Assembly (NCBI RefSeq): GCF_025562455.1 | Contig: NZ_JAHPRO010000016.1 | Location: 1-64,000, forward strand | Length of the DNA: 64,000 nucleotides | Direction of reading: 5' to 3' | From: Acinetobacter sp. WU_MDCI_Axc73 | GTDB taxonomy: Bacteria; Pseudomonadota; Gammaproteobacteria; Pseudomonadales; Moraxellaceae | Part shown: positions 20,235 through 28,719 of the stretch, one piece after another | How positions within the stretch are numbered: the stretch's first letter is position 1 | Layout of the letters: each line of letters begins with the position of its first letter | Notes under the pieces: generated by a model | Seen by the model: the letters and a program-made list of their open reading frames with translations, nothing else | The model's database searches: none | Told to the model about the DNA's origin: nothing | Made by a program: the position numbers and the translations under genes

Positions 20235-20348
20235 TAGGATCTCACTTGATAGTCTTATTTATAAAAACACACTATTTAAGCGAATTTCCTCACAAAACAC
20301 CATGCTATGATAAGGCAATTTAAATAAATACATCTTGAGAACGAGATT

Positions 20349-20747
20349 ATGCAGGGCATCAGTGGCATTATTTATCTGATTTTGGCGGCATGTTTACTAC
20401 CTTATGTGTTTACCATAATTGCCAAATTTAATGCGGGGTTTAAGGCGAAAGATAATCAAAATCCACGTGAATTTCTAGCAAAAAGCACAGGCATAGCTGC
20501 CCGTGCGAATGCCGCGCAGCAAAATAGTTTTGAAAGTTTACCCTTATTTATTGCAGCCATACTCATGGCAGAGTATATGGTTTTACCGCAAAGTATTATC
20601 ATGACCTTTGGAATTGCTTATCTGGTTTTACGCATTTTTTACGGTATTTGCTACTTAATCAATTGGGCAACGTTACGCTCAATTATCTGGTTGCTGTCCA
20701 TGCTGTGTCCAATTTCTCTATTGATTTTGGTTATTCGGTTATTATAG
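20349..20747 (+). CDS. MAPEG family membrane protein
   Basis: A 132-residue, four-helix membrane protein. The MAPEG signature region is visible as RANAAQQNSFESLPLFIAAI (about residues 51-70), and FGIAYLVLRIFYGICYLINW follows. The family includes membrane glutathione transferases and eicosanoid enzymes; bacterial members are small and mostly uncharacterised. It is monocistronic. Confidence 0.82.
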   Translation: MQGISGIIYLILAACLLPYVFTIIAKFNAGFKAKDNQNPREFLAKSTGIAARANAAQQNSFESLPLFIAAILMAEYMVLPQSIIMTFGIAYLVLRIFYGICYLINWATLRSIIWLLSMLCPISLLILVIRLL

Positions 20748-20855
20748 AAATCATAAATAATATATGGGTTAGATCTTGGTTTCAAATTGGTCGGGAACAT
20801 GAAAAAAATCCTTTGCCAAATTGTATAAACGACGCAGTTTCACCTAGAAAACCGT

Positions 20856-20861
20856 TATAAT
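20856..20861 (+). promoter_or_regulatory. Putative -10 box of ppa
   Basis: A perfect TATAAT lies 42 bases before the ppa start codon. The -35 region is poor, so only the -10 box is called. Confidence 0.45.
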
Positions 20862-20903
20862 CGTCGCGATTTAAATTGGTTTAACCGTTAAAAGAGTGTT
20901 GCT

Positions 20904-21431
20904 ATGAGCTACCACAATATCCCTGCGGGTAAAGATGCACCAAATGATATTTACGTTATCATTGAAATTCCAGCGAATGCTGCGCCAATCAAATACGAAA
21001 TTGATAAAGATTCAGATGCATTATTTGTAGATCGTTTTATGGGGACAGCAATGTTCTACCCAGCGAACTATGGTTATGTGCCAAATACATTGTCAGAAGA
21101 TGGCGATCCATTGGATGTCTTAGTTGTGACCCCTTATCCAGTTGCGGCGGGTTCAGTTATTCGTTGCCGTCCAGTGGGTAAATTGAACATGGAAGATGAT
21201 GGTGGGATTGATGCTAAATTAATTGCTGTTCCACATGAAAAATTGTCACCACTTTATAAAGATGTAAAAGAATATACGGATCTTCCGCAACTTTTGATTA
21301 ACCAAGTTGAACATTTCTTTGCTCACTATAAAGATTTAGAGCCAGGAAAATGGGTCAAAATCAGTGGTTGGGAAGGCGCGGATGTTGCCAAAGCAGAAGT
21401 TGTAAAAGCGATTGAAGCTGCGAAAAAATAA
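20904..21431 (+). CDS. ppa: Inorganic pyrophosphatase (family I)
   Basis: A 175-residue soluble pyrophosphatase. The metal-binding signature DGDPLDVLV is near residue 66. The N-terminal [21 protein letters not shown] and the middle [13 protein letters not shown] segments match hexameric family I enzymes. It hydrolyses pyrophosphate to drive biosynthetic reactions forward. The start has AAAAGAG upstream. It is monocistronic, with a strong terminator. Confidence 0.97.
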   Translation: MSYHNIPAGKDAPNDIYVIIEIPANAAPIKYEIDKDSDALFVDRFMGTAMFYPANYGYVPNTLSEDGDPLDVLVVTPYPVAAGSVIRCRPVGKLNMEDDGGIDAKLIAVPHEKLSPLYKDVKEYTDLPQLLINQVEHFFAHYKDLEPGKWVKISGWEGADVAKAEVVKAIEAAKK

Positions 21432-21454
21432 GTTTTATTCTGTGCGATAAAACT

Positions 21455-21488
21455 AAAAAAACCCTACATTTGAATGTAGGGTTTTTTT
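21455..21488. terminator. Bidirectional terminator, ppa / oprD-family gene
   Basis: AAAAAACCCTACATT and AATGTAGGGTTTTTTT form a 15-bp perfect stem with a two-base loop, flanked by A and T tracts. Confidence 0.92.
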
Positions 21489-21510
21489 GTATCAGATTGA
21501 TTTTAACCGA

Positions 21511-22806
21511 TTAGAAAAATTTAATCGGGAAATCAACAAAGATACGCCATTCGTTGGTATCACCAAGATAGGCATTAGTTTGATATTCATCACTGGCGCG
21601 ATAAATTGAATTACGTACACGGATATTTAAATCTTTGGCAGGGCCCGTTTGGACTTTATAAGACACCTGATTGAAGAACTCGCGCTCTTTGGCATCATCA
21701 GTCAAGTTATTTACTCGGATGTCCCAACCATAAACATAAGCGGTTGTCCATGACAGACCAGGAACAGCTAAATCAGCAAAGTCATAAGTGTATTGGAGCT
21801 GTACAGATTTTTCATGGTTACCAATAAAGTCAGATAGGTATGAGTTTGGCAGATAAATACTTTGACCACCATCGCCATTTTGGCCATAGTCATAGCCAAC
21901 ATTGCCTGTATTTTGTTGATAAGCCAACATACCTGTATGTGGGCCAGTATTATACGTTGCAGATATCGCCCAGATATTATTTTTCTTGTCTTCATCGGCT
22001 GGACCAGTCGCAGAGTAGGTTGTCCCTGGTTCAAACTTGGTATGGTAGCCACTGAAGTCATAAGTCAATGAGTCTTTATTGGCAAGGGGTTGCTTATAAT
22101 TGACATTGACATAATGACGTTCAAGTTTGTCTTTCAGATCAGCACCATAATAAGATGCTTTTAACTGATCATTAAATTGGTATTTTGCCCCCCAGACGTA
22201 AGCACGGTCCAAGTGGTTTTGGTCAGATGCAATCTGCTCAGGTAATTGGTTCTTGGTAAATTTACCTGCAACCACTTCCAAGTTTTTAACTTCACGGCTA
22301 GTAATAAGTGTTCCTTCAAAATATTCAGGCACGTTACGTGTCGTCATACTTGCAAGGACGGGTAAATCTAAAATTTGTGTACCATAGGTTAAAGTTGTGT
22401 TTGATGCCCGAGCTTTGACATAACCACCACCACGTGTCCATTGGTCGTATGGATCTACACGACCGTTAGCATCACGAGCACCATTATTTTTTAGCGCAAT
22501 CATGCTGTTGCCAGCATGATAGTTATCGCCTAATTTAAAAGAAAAATCACCAACTACACCTGCTGCAAAACCGACAGGACCTTGGGTAAAGCCAGACTCA
22601 AGATTCAGCATGACAGACTGCAGCCATGAGTTGGTATCTTCAAAACCATTCTTTTTATCGCGTTGAATAAAACCGTTGCGTAATAGAACCGATGCGCTAG
22701 CACCCTCAACAAAACCTTTTGCTTCACTTTGTTCACTTGCATACGCTGAGGAAATAAGGGCAGCGTTAACCAAAACTGCTAAAGTAAGCTGTTGTGCTTT
22801 TAGCAT
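21511..22806 (-). CDS. OprD-family outer membrane porin, OccAB1-like
   Basis: A 431-residue protein. The signal peptide MLKAQQLTLAVLVNAALISS with cleavage after AYA is followed by an 18-stranded OprD-type barrel rich in aromatic girdle residues and ending in Phe (IKFF). Recognisable segments are SEAKGFVEGA, RYGTQILDLPVLAS-like TYGTQILDLPVLAS and GGGYVKARASNTT. OprD/Occ porins take up basic amino acids and other small carboxylates and can admit carbapenems. The ATG at 22806 has TGAGGT 6 bases upstream; an in-frame TTG at 22818 is less likely. The match to OccAB1 of A. baumannii is from memory. Confidence 0.9.
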   Translation of the reverse strand: MLKAQQLTLAVLVNAALISSAYASEQSEAKGFVEGASASVLLRNGFIQRDKKNGFEDTNSWLQSVMLNLESGFTQGPVGFAAGVVGDFSFKLGDNYHAGNSMIALKNNGARDANGRVDPYDQWTRGGGYVKARASNTTLTYGTQILDLPVLASMTTRNVPEYFEGTLITSREVKNLEVVAGKFTKNQLPEQIASDQNHLDRAYVWGAKYQFNDQLKASYYGADLKDKLERHYVNVNYKQPLANKDSLTYDFSGYHTKFEPGTTYSATGPADEDKKNNIWAISATYNTGPHTGMLAYQQNTGNVGYDYGQNGDGGQSIYLPNSYLSDFIGNHEKSVQLQYTYDFADLAVPGLSWTTAYVYGWDIRVNNLTDDAKEREFFNQVSYKVQTGPAKDLNIRVRNSIYRASDEYQTNAYLGDTNEWRIFVDFPIKFF

Positions 22807-23330
22807 TGAATACCTCAAAAATAAATCTAAAATGGATTTCTAAGTGGGACTCAGAAAATGAACAAATTGTATAGATAATCTATAGAAAAGATATCATTTC
22901 CATTAAATTATTTTACTAATGTATATATGCAATTTAGAAATAGCAGATTTTTTGTTAACTTTATTTGATTAATTTTTTGATATTTTTTAGTTAATTTAAA
23001 TAAAATAAGAATGCACTTAAAAAATGCACAATTATTATGCAAAGTTAAAAAAAGACCCAAAACTACGCTATCTCATATTTTTTGTTACATCGTTGACTGA
23101 AATGTATTCATCGTTAATGACATCTATTAATGTTATCAAAGCCTTTATATAAAAATGATGACAGTCTCATTAAAACGAATGGAAACTTTACAATCTAATC
23201 ATGCACACTACATTTCGATTGCAGCAAGGCTTGAAGCCAATTTGGGGTGCTTAAAGTTGATAGATTCAACTTCAATATTTTCTCCTTTTTTGTGTCTTTA
23301 ATTTAATAAAAGAGATGAGCTGTCTAAAAG
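22807..23330. other. Long AT-rich divergent control region, oprD / torF
   Basis: About 520 bases without a gene, very AT-rich. A hairpin AAGTTGA...TCAACTT lies near 23255-23273. A partly symmetric CCAATTTGGGGTGC element at 23236-23249 ends in an NtrC-like GGTGC half-site about 85 bp upstream of the sigma-54 promoter. Promoters for the minus-strand porin must lie near 22860-22900 but are not clear. Confidence 0.4.
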
Positions 23331-23347
23331 TTGGCATAGCATTTGCT
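23331..23347 (+). promoter_or_regulatory. Sigma-54 (-24/-12) promoter of torF
   Basis: TTGGCATAGCATTTGCT has the invariant GG and GC dinucleotides separated by exactly 10 bases, and matches TTGGCAC-N5-TTGCT at nearly every position. Transcription would start near 23359 and give a leader of about 56 nt. It implies RpoN control, probably through NtrC given the glnK-amtB neighbours. Confidence 0.7.
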
Positions 23348-23382
23348 AAATCAACATCGATGCAATTTAAAACACAATATCC

Positions 23383-23398
23383 GTCGGAGTAATCCGAC
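23383..23398 (+). promoter_or_regulatory. Leader hairpin before the torF ribosome site
   Basis: GTCGGA-GTAA-TCCGAC is a perfect 6-bp stem with a tetraloop. It ends 3 bases before the GGGGGAG ribosome site of torF and probably keeps that site single-stranded or protects the 5' end. Confidence 0.5.
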
Positions 23399-23414
23399 TA
23401 TGGGGGAGATCAGA

Positions 23415-24227
23415 ATGAAAAAATTTGCATGTAAAGCAGTAGCTTTGAGTGTTATGGCTGTTGGTTCAACTGCTGCAATGGCTGAAGACAAACCATCAAT
23501 GGCAGGTTTTTCAGTTTCAGGTAATGTTGCTGCTACCACCGATTATCGTTTCCGTGGTGTGACTCAAAGCTCAAATAACCCTGCAATTCAGGGTGGTTTT
23601 ACCATTAATCACGAATCAGGAGCTTATCTTGCATTATTTGGTTCAAGTGTCGATTTCGGTATTGATGGTAACTCAACTGAAACGGATGCAACCTTAGGTT
23701 ATGCAAGCTCTTTCAAGGCAACTCCAAATTATAGTATTGGTTATGATGTAGGGGTTACTTATTATGGTTATATTGGCGCAAAATCTAACTTTACCAATCC
23801 TTACAATGAAAAATCAGGGTTAAACTTTACTGAGTTTTACGGAAAATTAATCTTCGCTGATTCATTATTTAAAGGTGATAGTATTACCACCATGATAACG
23901 TACTCACCTGACTATTGGGGGCGTACTGACGACTTCTGGTATTTTAATTTAGGTTATAGTGCTCCGATTGCAGATACAGGTTTTACGGGTGTCGCTTCTT
24001 TGGGTTATAACAAGCTGAAAAATAAAGATTCTTTAAGTGTTGTTGCAGGTGGGCCAGGTAAAGACGACAGTTATCTCGATTATAAATTTGGTGTGCAATA
24101 CAACATTTTAGGTGTTACGGCTGAACTCGCAGGTGTAGGTACCGATGTGAGTACATCAGGTATGACGGATGCGGGTAAAAAACCATATGATTTAGGTGCA
24201 GTATTGACGCTATCTAAATCTTTCTAA
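23415..24227 (+). CDS. TorF family putative porin
   Basis: A 270-residue outer membrane protein. The signal peptide MKKFACKAVALSVMAVGSTA ends AMA|E, followed by a beta-barrel with alternating aromatic strands and a C-terminal Phe. The first strand segment NVAATTDYRFRGVTQSSNNPAIQGGF is the signature of the Gcw_chp/TorF family. The ATG at 23415 has GGGGGAG at 23402-23408. A longer in-frame ORF from 23343 lacks a ribosome site. The sigma-54 promoter and proximity to glnK-amtB suggest induction during nitrogen limitation, perhaps for uptake of a nitrogen compound. The substrate is unknown. Confidence 0.85.
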   Translation: MKKFACKAVALSVMAVGSTAAMAEDKPSMAGFSVSGNVAATTDYRFRGVTQSSNNPAIQGGFTINHESGAYLALFGSSVDFGIDGNSTETDATLGYASSFKATPNYSIGYDVGVTYYGYIGAKSNFTNPYNEKSGLNFTEFYGKLIFADSLFKGDSITTMITYSPDYWGRTDDFWYFNLGYSAPIADTGFTGVASLGYNKLKNKDSLSVVAGGPGKDDSYLDYKFGVQYNILGVTAELAGVGTDVSTSGMTDAGKKPYDLGAVLTLSKSF

Positions 24228-24238
24228 TTTTCATATGT

Positions 24239-24272
24239 TAAAAAAATGCCTCTTTGTTGAGGCATTTTTTTA
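24239..24272. terminator. Bidirectional terminator, torF / comM
   Basis: AAAAAATGCCTC (24241-24252) pairs with GAGGCATTTTTT (24259-24270) around a 6-base loop, with A/T tracts on both sides. Confidence 0.9.
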
Positions 24273-24278
24273 TTAAAA

Positions 24279-25763
24279 TCATATTGTTTGTCGATAAGAT
24301 AAAGCTTCTGACAAATGTACACTTTGAATATCTGAGCTCTGAGATAAGTCTGCAATTGTTCGGGCAACACGTAAAATACGATGATAAGAACGTGCCGATA
24401 GATTCATGCGCTGTTGAGCCGTTTCCATCATTTTTTGTGCAGTAGAATCAAGCATCGCGTATCGCTCAAGTTCTTGCGGTGAAAGTGCAAAGTTGGCTTT
24501 TTGCTGACGATTAATTTGGGTCTGATAAGCATCGATTACTCGGCTACGAACAGTGAGAGAATCCTCAACTGCTGCTGTACTTTGTAATTCATTAACCTGT
24601 AACGGCGGCACATCAATATGTAAATCGATTCGATCTAACAAAGGACCAGAAATCCGATTTTGATAACGTTGAATTGATTCAGGCGAACATTGGCAGCGAC
24701 TATCTTGATTAAATGCATAGCCACATGGACATGGATTCATCGCAGCAATCAACTGAAAATTGGCAGGAAAAGTAATTTGTCGAGAGGCGCGTGAAATGAC
24801 GATTTCTTTAGATTCAAGTGGTTGTCGCAATACTTCAAGCACTTTGCGATCGAACTCTGGTAACTCATCCAAAAATAAAACGCCTAAATGAGCCAGTGTA
24901 ATTTCGCCAGGTTTAGGATGTGAGCCTCCACCTACCAATGCAATCGCAGAGGCAGTGTGATGCGGTGCGCGAAAAGGACGTAACCCAAAATGATGCTGAT
25001 GATTGGCAATCGAATAGATACTAGCGACCTCAAGATTTTCTTGTGTCGATAATGGCGGCAAAATGCTAGGTAGACGTGAAGCTAACAACGTTTTACCTGT
25101 ACCCGGCGGCCCCTTAAATAATAAAGAATGTCCTCCTGCTGCGGCAATTTCAAGCGCACGACGTGGTCGTAATTGTCCTTTTACATCAATCAGATCATAT
25201 TTGTAAGCTTGAATATGACTGTTATGTTGAGTGATGTGAGCAGAAAGAGGCTGTACTCCCAGAAAATGTTCACAGACCTGTTTTAAATGGTTAGCTGAAT
25301 AAAGTTGAAATTCAGAAAGCTGTTCAACTTGTTCAAGATTTGCCTTGGGAATAAAAAGCTGATGTTGGGCTTGTTGACATGCCATCGCTATGCTTAGAGC
25401 ACTGGTGACAGGTCTTAAATGTCCATCCAAAGCCAATTCTCCAATAAATTCAAATCCATCTGTACAAGCCTCAGGCAACTGTCCAGAAGCAATCAGAATC
25501 CCTAAAGCAATCGCGAGATCAAGACGGGATCCATCCTTCGGCAAATCGGCTGGTGCGAGATTAATCGTGAGGCGTTTGGTTGGAAACTGAAAACCACTGT
25601 TAATAATCGCAGAACGTACTCGATCCTTACTTTCACGTACTGCTGCCTCTGCTAGCCCAACGATCGTGAGCGATGGAAGCCCCTGACTTAAATGAACTTC
25701 GACCTCAATTAAAGGAGCGTGTAACCCTAAAACCCCACGGGTTAAAATTTTTGCAAAAGACAT
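24279..25763 (-). CDS. comM: ComM (YifB) Mg-chelatase-like AAA+ helicase
   Basis: A 494-residue protein. An N-terminal Lon-protease-like S5 domain (about residues 1-165) precedes an AAA+ chelatase domain with Walker A GPPGTGKT (218-225) and Walker B LFLDELPEF. A CPCGY...CQC cysteine cluster follows, then a C-terminal magnesium-chelatase domain. ComM is a hexameric branch-migration helicase that extends heteroduplex during natural transformation, in keeping with the competence of Acinetobacter. It starts 68 bases downstream of ubiK on the same strand. Confidence 0.95.
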   Translation of the reverse strand: MSFAKILTRGVLGLHAPLIEVEVHLSQGLPSLTIVGLAEAAVRESKDRVRSAIINSGFQFPTKRLTINLAPADLPKDGSRLDLAIALGILIASGQLPEACTDGFEFIGELALDGHLRPVTSALSIAMACQQAQHQLFIPKANLEQVEQLSEFQLYSANHLKQVCEHFLGVQPLSAHITQHNSHIQAYKYDLIDVKGQLRPRRALEIAAAGGHSLLFKGPPGTGKTLLASRLPSILPPLSTQENLEVASIYSIANHQHHFGLRPFRAPHHTASAIALVGGGSHPKPGEITLAHLGVLFLDELPEFDRKVLEVLRQPLESKEIVISRASRQITFPANFQLIAAMNPCPCGYAFNQDSRCQCSPESIQRYQNRISGPLLDRIDLHIDVPPLQVNELQSTAAVEDSLTVRSRVIDAYQTQINRQQKANFALSPQELERYAMLDSTAQKMMETAQQRMNLSARSYHRILRVARTIADLSQSSDIQSVHLSEALSYRQTI

Positions 25764-25831
25764 TTTGATATTGTTCCATTATGGTGCTTTATTTTTAATC
25801 GTTTTAAAATATTTATGCACTGAGTTGGTGC

Positions 25832-26059
25832 TTATTTTTTGTTTTGAATCATATCCTCTAAAAGATTCATTTGTTCCTGTAATTGGCTAAGACGCTGGTT
25901 GGCATGTTGAAGTGCCAGACGTTGACGATCAATTTCTTGTTTTGAAACTAAATCCAGCTTCTCTACAGCTTCATTGAGCAAAGCTCTTAAATTATTTTCA
26001 AGGTCTTTTTTAGGTTGGTCGACTTGTTCAAGTATCGCCTGTAATAGTGTTTCAATCAT
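25832..26059 (-). CDS. ubiK: UbiK accessory factor (BMFP/YqiC family)
   Basis: A 75-residue protein with an amphipathic N-terminal helix (MIETLLQAILEQVDQPKKDL) and a C-terminal coiled coil (about residues 40-70). This is the normal size and layout of UbiK, which binds UbiJ and lipids and aids aerobic ubiquinone synthesis. It is divergent from glnK and upstream of comM. Confidence 0.88.
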   Translation of the reverse strand: MIETLLQAILEQVDQPKKDLENNLRALLNEAVEKLDLVSKQEIDRQRLALQHANQRLSQLQEQMNLLEDMIQNKK

Positions 26060-26199
26060 GAGATATCCGCGTAAATAATATGTTCCGCGTGCAGTTTACC
26101 ACTGCTTTTATATTGACCCTAGTGCTCTCCGATTAATCAACCTATTTTTATAGCCAAACTGCAAAACAAAGTAGAAAAATGTTTAAATTAAAGGGAGAT

Positions 26200-26214
26200 G
26201 CTACATCTTGTAGC
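26200..26214. promoter_or_regulatory. Inverted repeat, candidate NtrC enhancer site
   Basis: GCTACA-TCT-TGTAGC is a perfect inverted repeat, within TGC...GCGCA context, about 64 bp upstream of the glnK -24 element. Its size and position fit an enhancer-type activator site. It matches TGCACCA-N-TGGTGCA only in the outer bases. Confidence 0.4.
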
Positions 26215-26276
26215 GCAAATAGGTTATAAAGACAAAATCACGTTGATCATTTCTGATTCCCTCAACCTAAGAAATA

Positions 26277-26293
26277 TTGGCATGAAAATTGAA
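26277..26293 (+). promoter_or_regulatory. Probable sigma-54 promoter of glnK
   Basis: TTGGCATGAAAATTGAA has a good -24 element. The -12 element reads TTGA instead of TTGC, with correct spacing. It lies 42 bases before the glnK ATG. Confidence 0.5.
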
Positions 26294-26298
26294 CATAA

Positions 26299-26673
<375 letters not shown>

Positions 26674-26676
26674 GTG

Positions 26677-26693
26677 TTGGCACAAAGTTTGCT
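26677..26693 (+). promoter_or_regulatory. Sigma-54 promoter between glnK and amtB
   Basis: TTGGCACAAAGTTTGCT matches the consensus TTGGCAC-N5-TTGCW at every defined position, with the invariant GG and GC exactly 10 bases apart. It begins 3 bases after the glnK stop. It would give amtB its own RpoN-dependent transcript starting near 26704, with a leader of about 32 nt. Confidence 0.75.
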
Positions 26694-26735
26694 GAATACG
26701 GCATAACTCACAAAATTTTAGGTTGGGGGATACAA

Positions 26736-28130
26736 ATGAAAAAAATGCTTTTAGCACTAGGTTTATCTAGTGCGCTTCTTGGTGGAACAGCCGCATGGGC
26801 TGAAGAAGCCGCATCGACACCAGCAACTGAAACAATGACTGTAGTGACTACAACAGACACTCCAGTGGCAGATACAACTGTCGTTGCAGTTGAGCCTGCG
26901 CCTGTAACAGAAGCTCCTAAAGCTGAACCAAAGCTTGATACAGGCGATACTGCTTGGATTCTTATTTCGACTGCATTAGTACTACTAATGACGATTCCAG
27001 GACTTGCCTTGTTCTATGGTGGTATGGTTCGTAAAAAAAACGTATTAAGTACCATGGCACATAGTTTTGTTGCGGCAGCTATTGTCAGTCTGGTCTGGGT
27101 GGTTATTGGTTATACACTGGCCTTTGGTAGTGGTAATGCCTTCGTGGGTGGTCTGGACAAATTTATGTTGTCTGGGATTACTACAGAGGCACTAAGTGGC
27201 ACGATTCCAGAAATTCTCTTTGTTATATTCCAAATGACCTTTGCAATTATTACTGTGGCTATTATTAGTGGTTCAGTCGCAGAGCGTATGAAGTTTAGTG
27301 CATTTGTTGCTTTTATTACTATTTGGGTGATTGTGGTTTATGCACCAATTACTCACTGGGTATGGGGCGGCGGCTGGTTAGGCAGTGATGGTGCGCTTGA
27401 CTTTGCTGGTGGTACGGTTGTCCATATTAACTCTGGTGTAGCTGGTTTAGTAGCCGCTTATATGTTGGGTAAACGTATTGGTCTTGGTAAAGAGTCAATG
27501 GCGCCACATAACTTGACCTTAACTGTGATTGGTGCAAGTTTACTTTGGGTGGGTTGGTTCGGTTTCAACGGTGGTTCTGCGTTGGGTGCCAATGGTGCAG
27601 CAGGCTATGCTTTAGTTGCGACTCAGGTTGCAGCAGCGGCAGCCACGATTTCATGGTTAATTGTTGAAAAAATTGTACGTGGCAAAGCATCTGTTTTAGG
27701 TGGTGCATCTGGTGCAATCGCAGGTTTGGTTGTCATTACTCCAGCAGCAGGTTTTGTAACTGTTGGCGGTGCGTTAGTGATGGGCTTAATTGGTGGTGTG
27801 GTTTGTTTCTGGGGTATTTCAGGACTCAAACGTATCTTAAAAGCAGATGATTCTTTGGATGCTTTTGGTTTACATGCCGTTGGTGGTATGGTCGGTGCAA
27901 TTTTGACTGCTGTATTTGCAAGCTCATTCATTATGGGCGACAAAGCACCTACAGATATGATTCACCAACTTTGGGTTCAAGTTGAAGGTGTTTTAGCAAC
28001 AATTGCCTACAGTGCAGTATTAACCTTCATCATCCTTAAAGTTATTGACCTTATTATCGGAATCCGTGTTTCGGCTGATGATGAACGTATGGGTCTAGAT
28101 TTGAGTCAACATGGTGAACGTATTGAATAA
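26736..28130 (+). CDS. amtB: Ammonium transporter
   Basis: A 464-residue protein. The signal peptide MKKMLLALGLSSALLGGTA ends AWA|E. A ~45-residue Pro/Thr/Val-rich periplasmic linker follows, then the 11-helix Amt core. The twin pore histidines are in VVHINSGVAG and GLHAVGGM. Aromatic gate residues lie in FYGGMVRKKN and THWVWGGGW. It imports ammonium or ammonia across the inner membrane under GlnK control. The linker is longer than in E. coli AmtB. Its ribosome site, TTGGGGGAT (26723-26731), is unusually G-rich. Confidence 0.97.
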   Translation: MKKMLLALGLSSALLGGTAAWAEEAASTPATETMTVVTTTDTPVADTTVVAVEPAPVTEAPKAEPKLDTGDTAWILISTALVLLMTIPGLALFYGGMVRKKNVLSTMAHSFVAAAIVSLVWVVIGYTLAFGSGNAFVGGLDKFMLSGITTEALSGTIPEILFVIFQMTFAIITVAIISGSVAERMKFSAFVAFITIWVIVVYAPITHWVWGGGWLGSDGALDFAGGTVVHINSGVAGLVAAYMLGKRIGLGKESMAPHNLTLTVIGASLLWVGWFGFNGGSALGANGAAGYALVATQVAAAAATISWLIVEKIVRGKASVLGGASGAIAGLVVITPAAGFVTVGGALVMGLIGGVVCFWGISGLKRILKADDSLDAFGLHAVGGMVGAILTAVFASSFIMGDKAPTDMIHQLWVQVEGVLATIAYSAVLTFIILKVIDLIIGIRVSADDERMGLDLSQHGERIE

Positions 28131-28146
28131 TAAAAATTAAATGTAC

Positions 28147-28175
28147 AAAAAAACAGCCCGAAGCGGCTGTTTTTT
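28147..28175 (+). terminator. Terminator of glnK-amtB
   Basis: ACAGCC (28153-28158) and GGCTGT (28165-28170), extended by A6 and T6 tracts, 16 bases after the amtB stop. Confidence 0.85.
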
Positions 28176-28251
28176 GTTTATGGAGAGGTGATTTAGTCTT
28201 TGTCTAATCTTTGCTACACTAACTATAAGAATGAATTCATTTTGAGCTGCT

Positions 28252-28719
28252 ATGCATTGTCCATTCTGTAACGCCGCAGATAGTAAAGTCATTGATTCAC
28301 GTCTTGCTGCTGAAGGCTGTCAAATTCGTCGCAGACGTGAGTGTCTCCATTGTGGTGAACGCTTTACAACTTTTGAGAGTTATGAGGTGGTGATGCCTCG
28401 TGTGATTAAATCAAACGGTAAAAATGAGCCTTTTGATGAGGCCAAATTGCGCCGATCACTGATGCACGCCCTACAAAAACGCCCTGTGACCCAAGAGCAA
28501 ATTGAAACTGTGTTAAGTGATATTCAGTTAAAAATAAGGCGCTTAGGTGAGAGAGATGTTAAATCTCGGATGATTGGAGAGATTGTGATGCAGGCATTAT
28601 TTGCACTGGATCATGTCGCTTATGTCCGTTTCGCTTCGGTCTATCAGGACTTTCAGGATGTCGAAGCGTTTCGTCGTCAAATCGAACAAATGCAGCAACG
28701 TGAACAAGAGCATGAATAA
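28252..28719 (+). CDS. nrdR: Transcriptional repressor NrdR
   Basis: A 155-residue protein. An N-terminal zinc ribbon (CPFC at 3-6, CLHC near 31-34) and an ATP-cone domain (about 49-139) are in the standard order. NrdR senses ATP/dATP and represses ribonucleotide reductase genes. It is the first gene of a cluster with ribD, a DNA methylase and riboflavin synthase, and overlaps ribD by 8 bp. A GAATTC sits at 28233-28238 just upstream. Confidence 0.96.
   Translation: MHCPFCNAADSKVIDSRLAAEGCQIRRRRECLHCGERFTTFESYEVVMPRVIKSNGKNEPFDEAKLRRSLMHALQKRPVTQEQIETVLSDIQLKIRRLGERDVKSRMIGEIVMQALFALDHVAYVRFASVYQDFQDVEAFRRQIEQMQQREQEHE

Noticed and set aside
25893..25910. TTGGCATGTTGAAGTGCC inside ubiK as a sigma-54 promoter
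   Set aside because: The -12 GC is not at the required 10-base distance from the -24 GG, and it lies in coding sequence.
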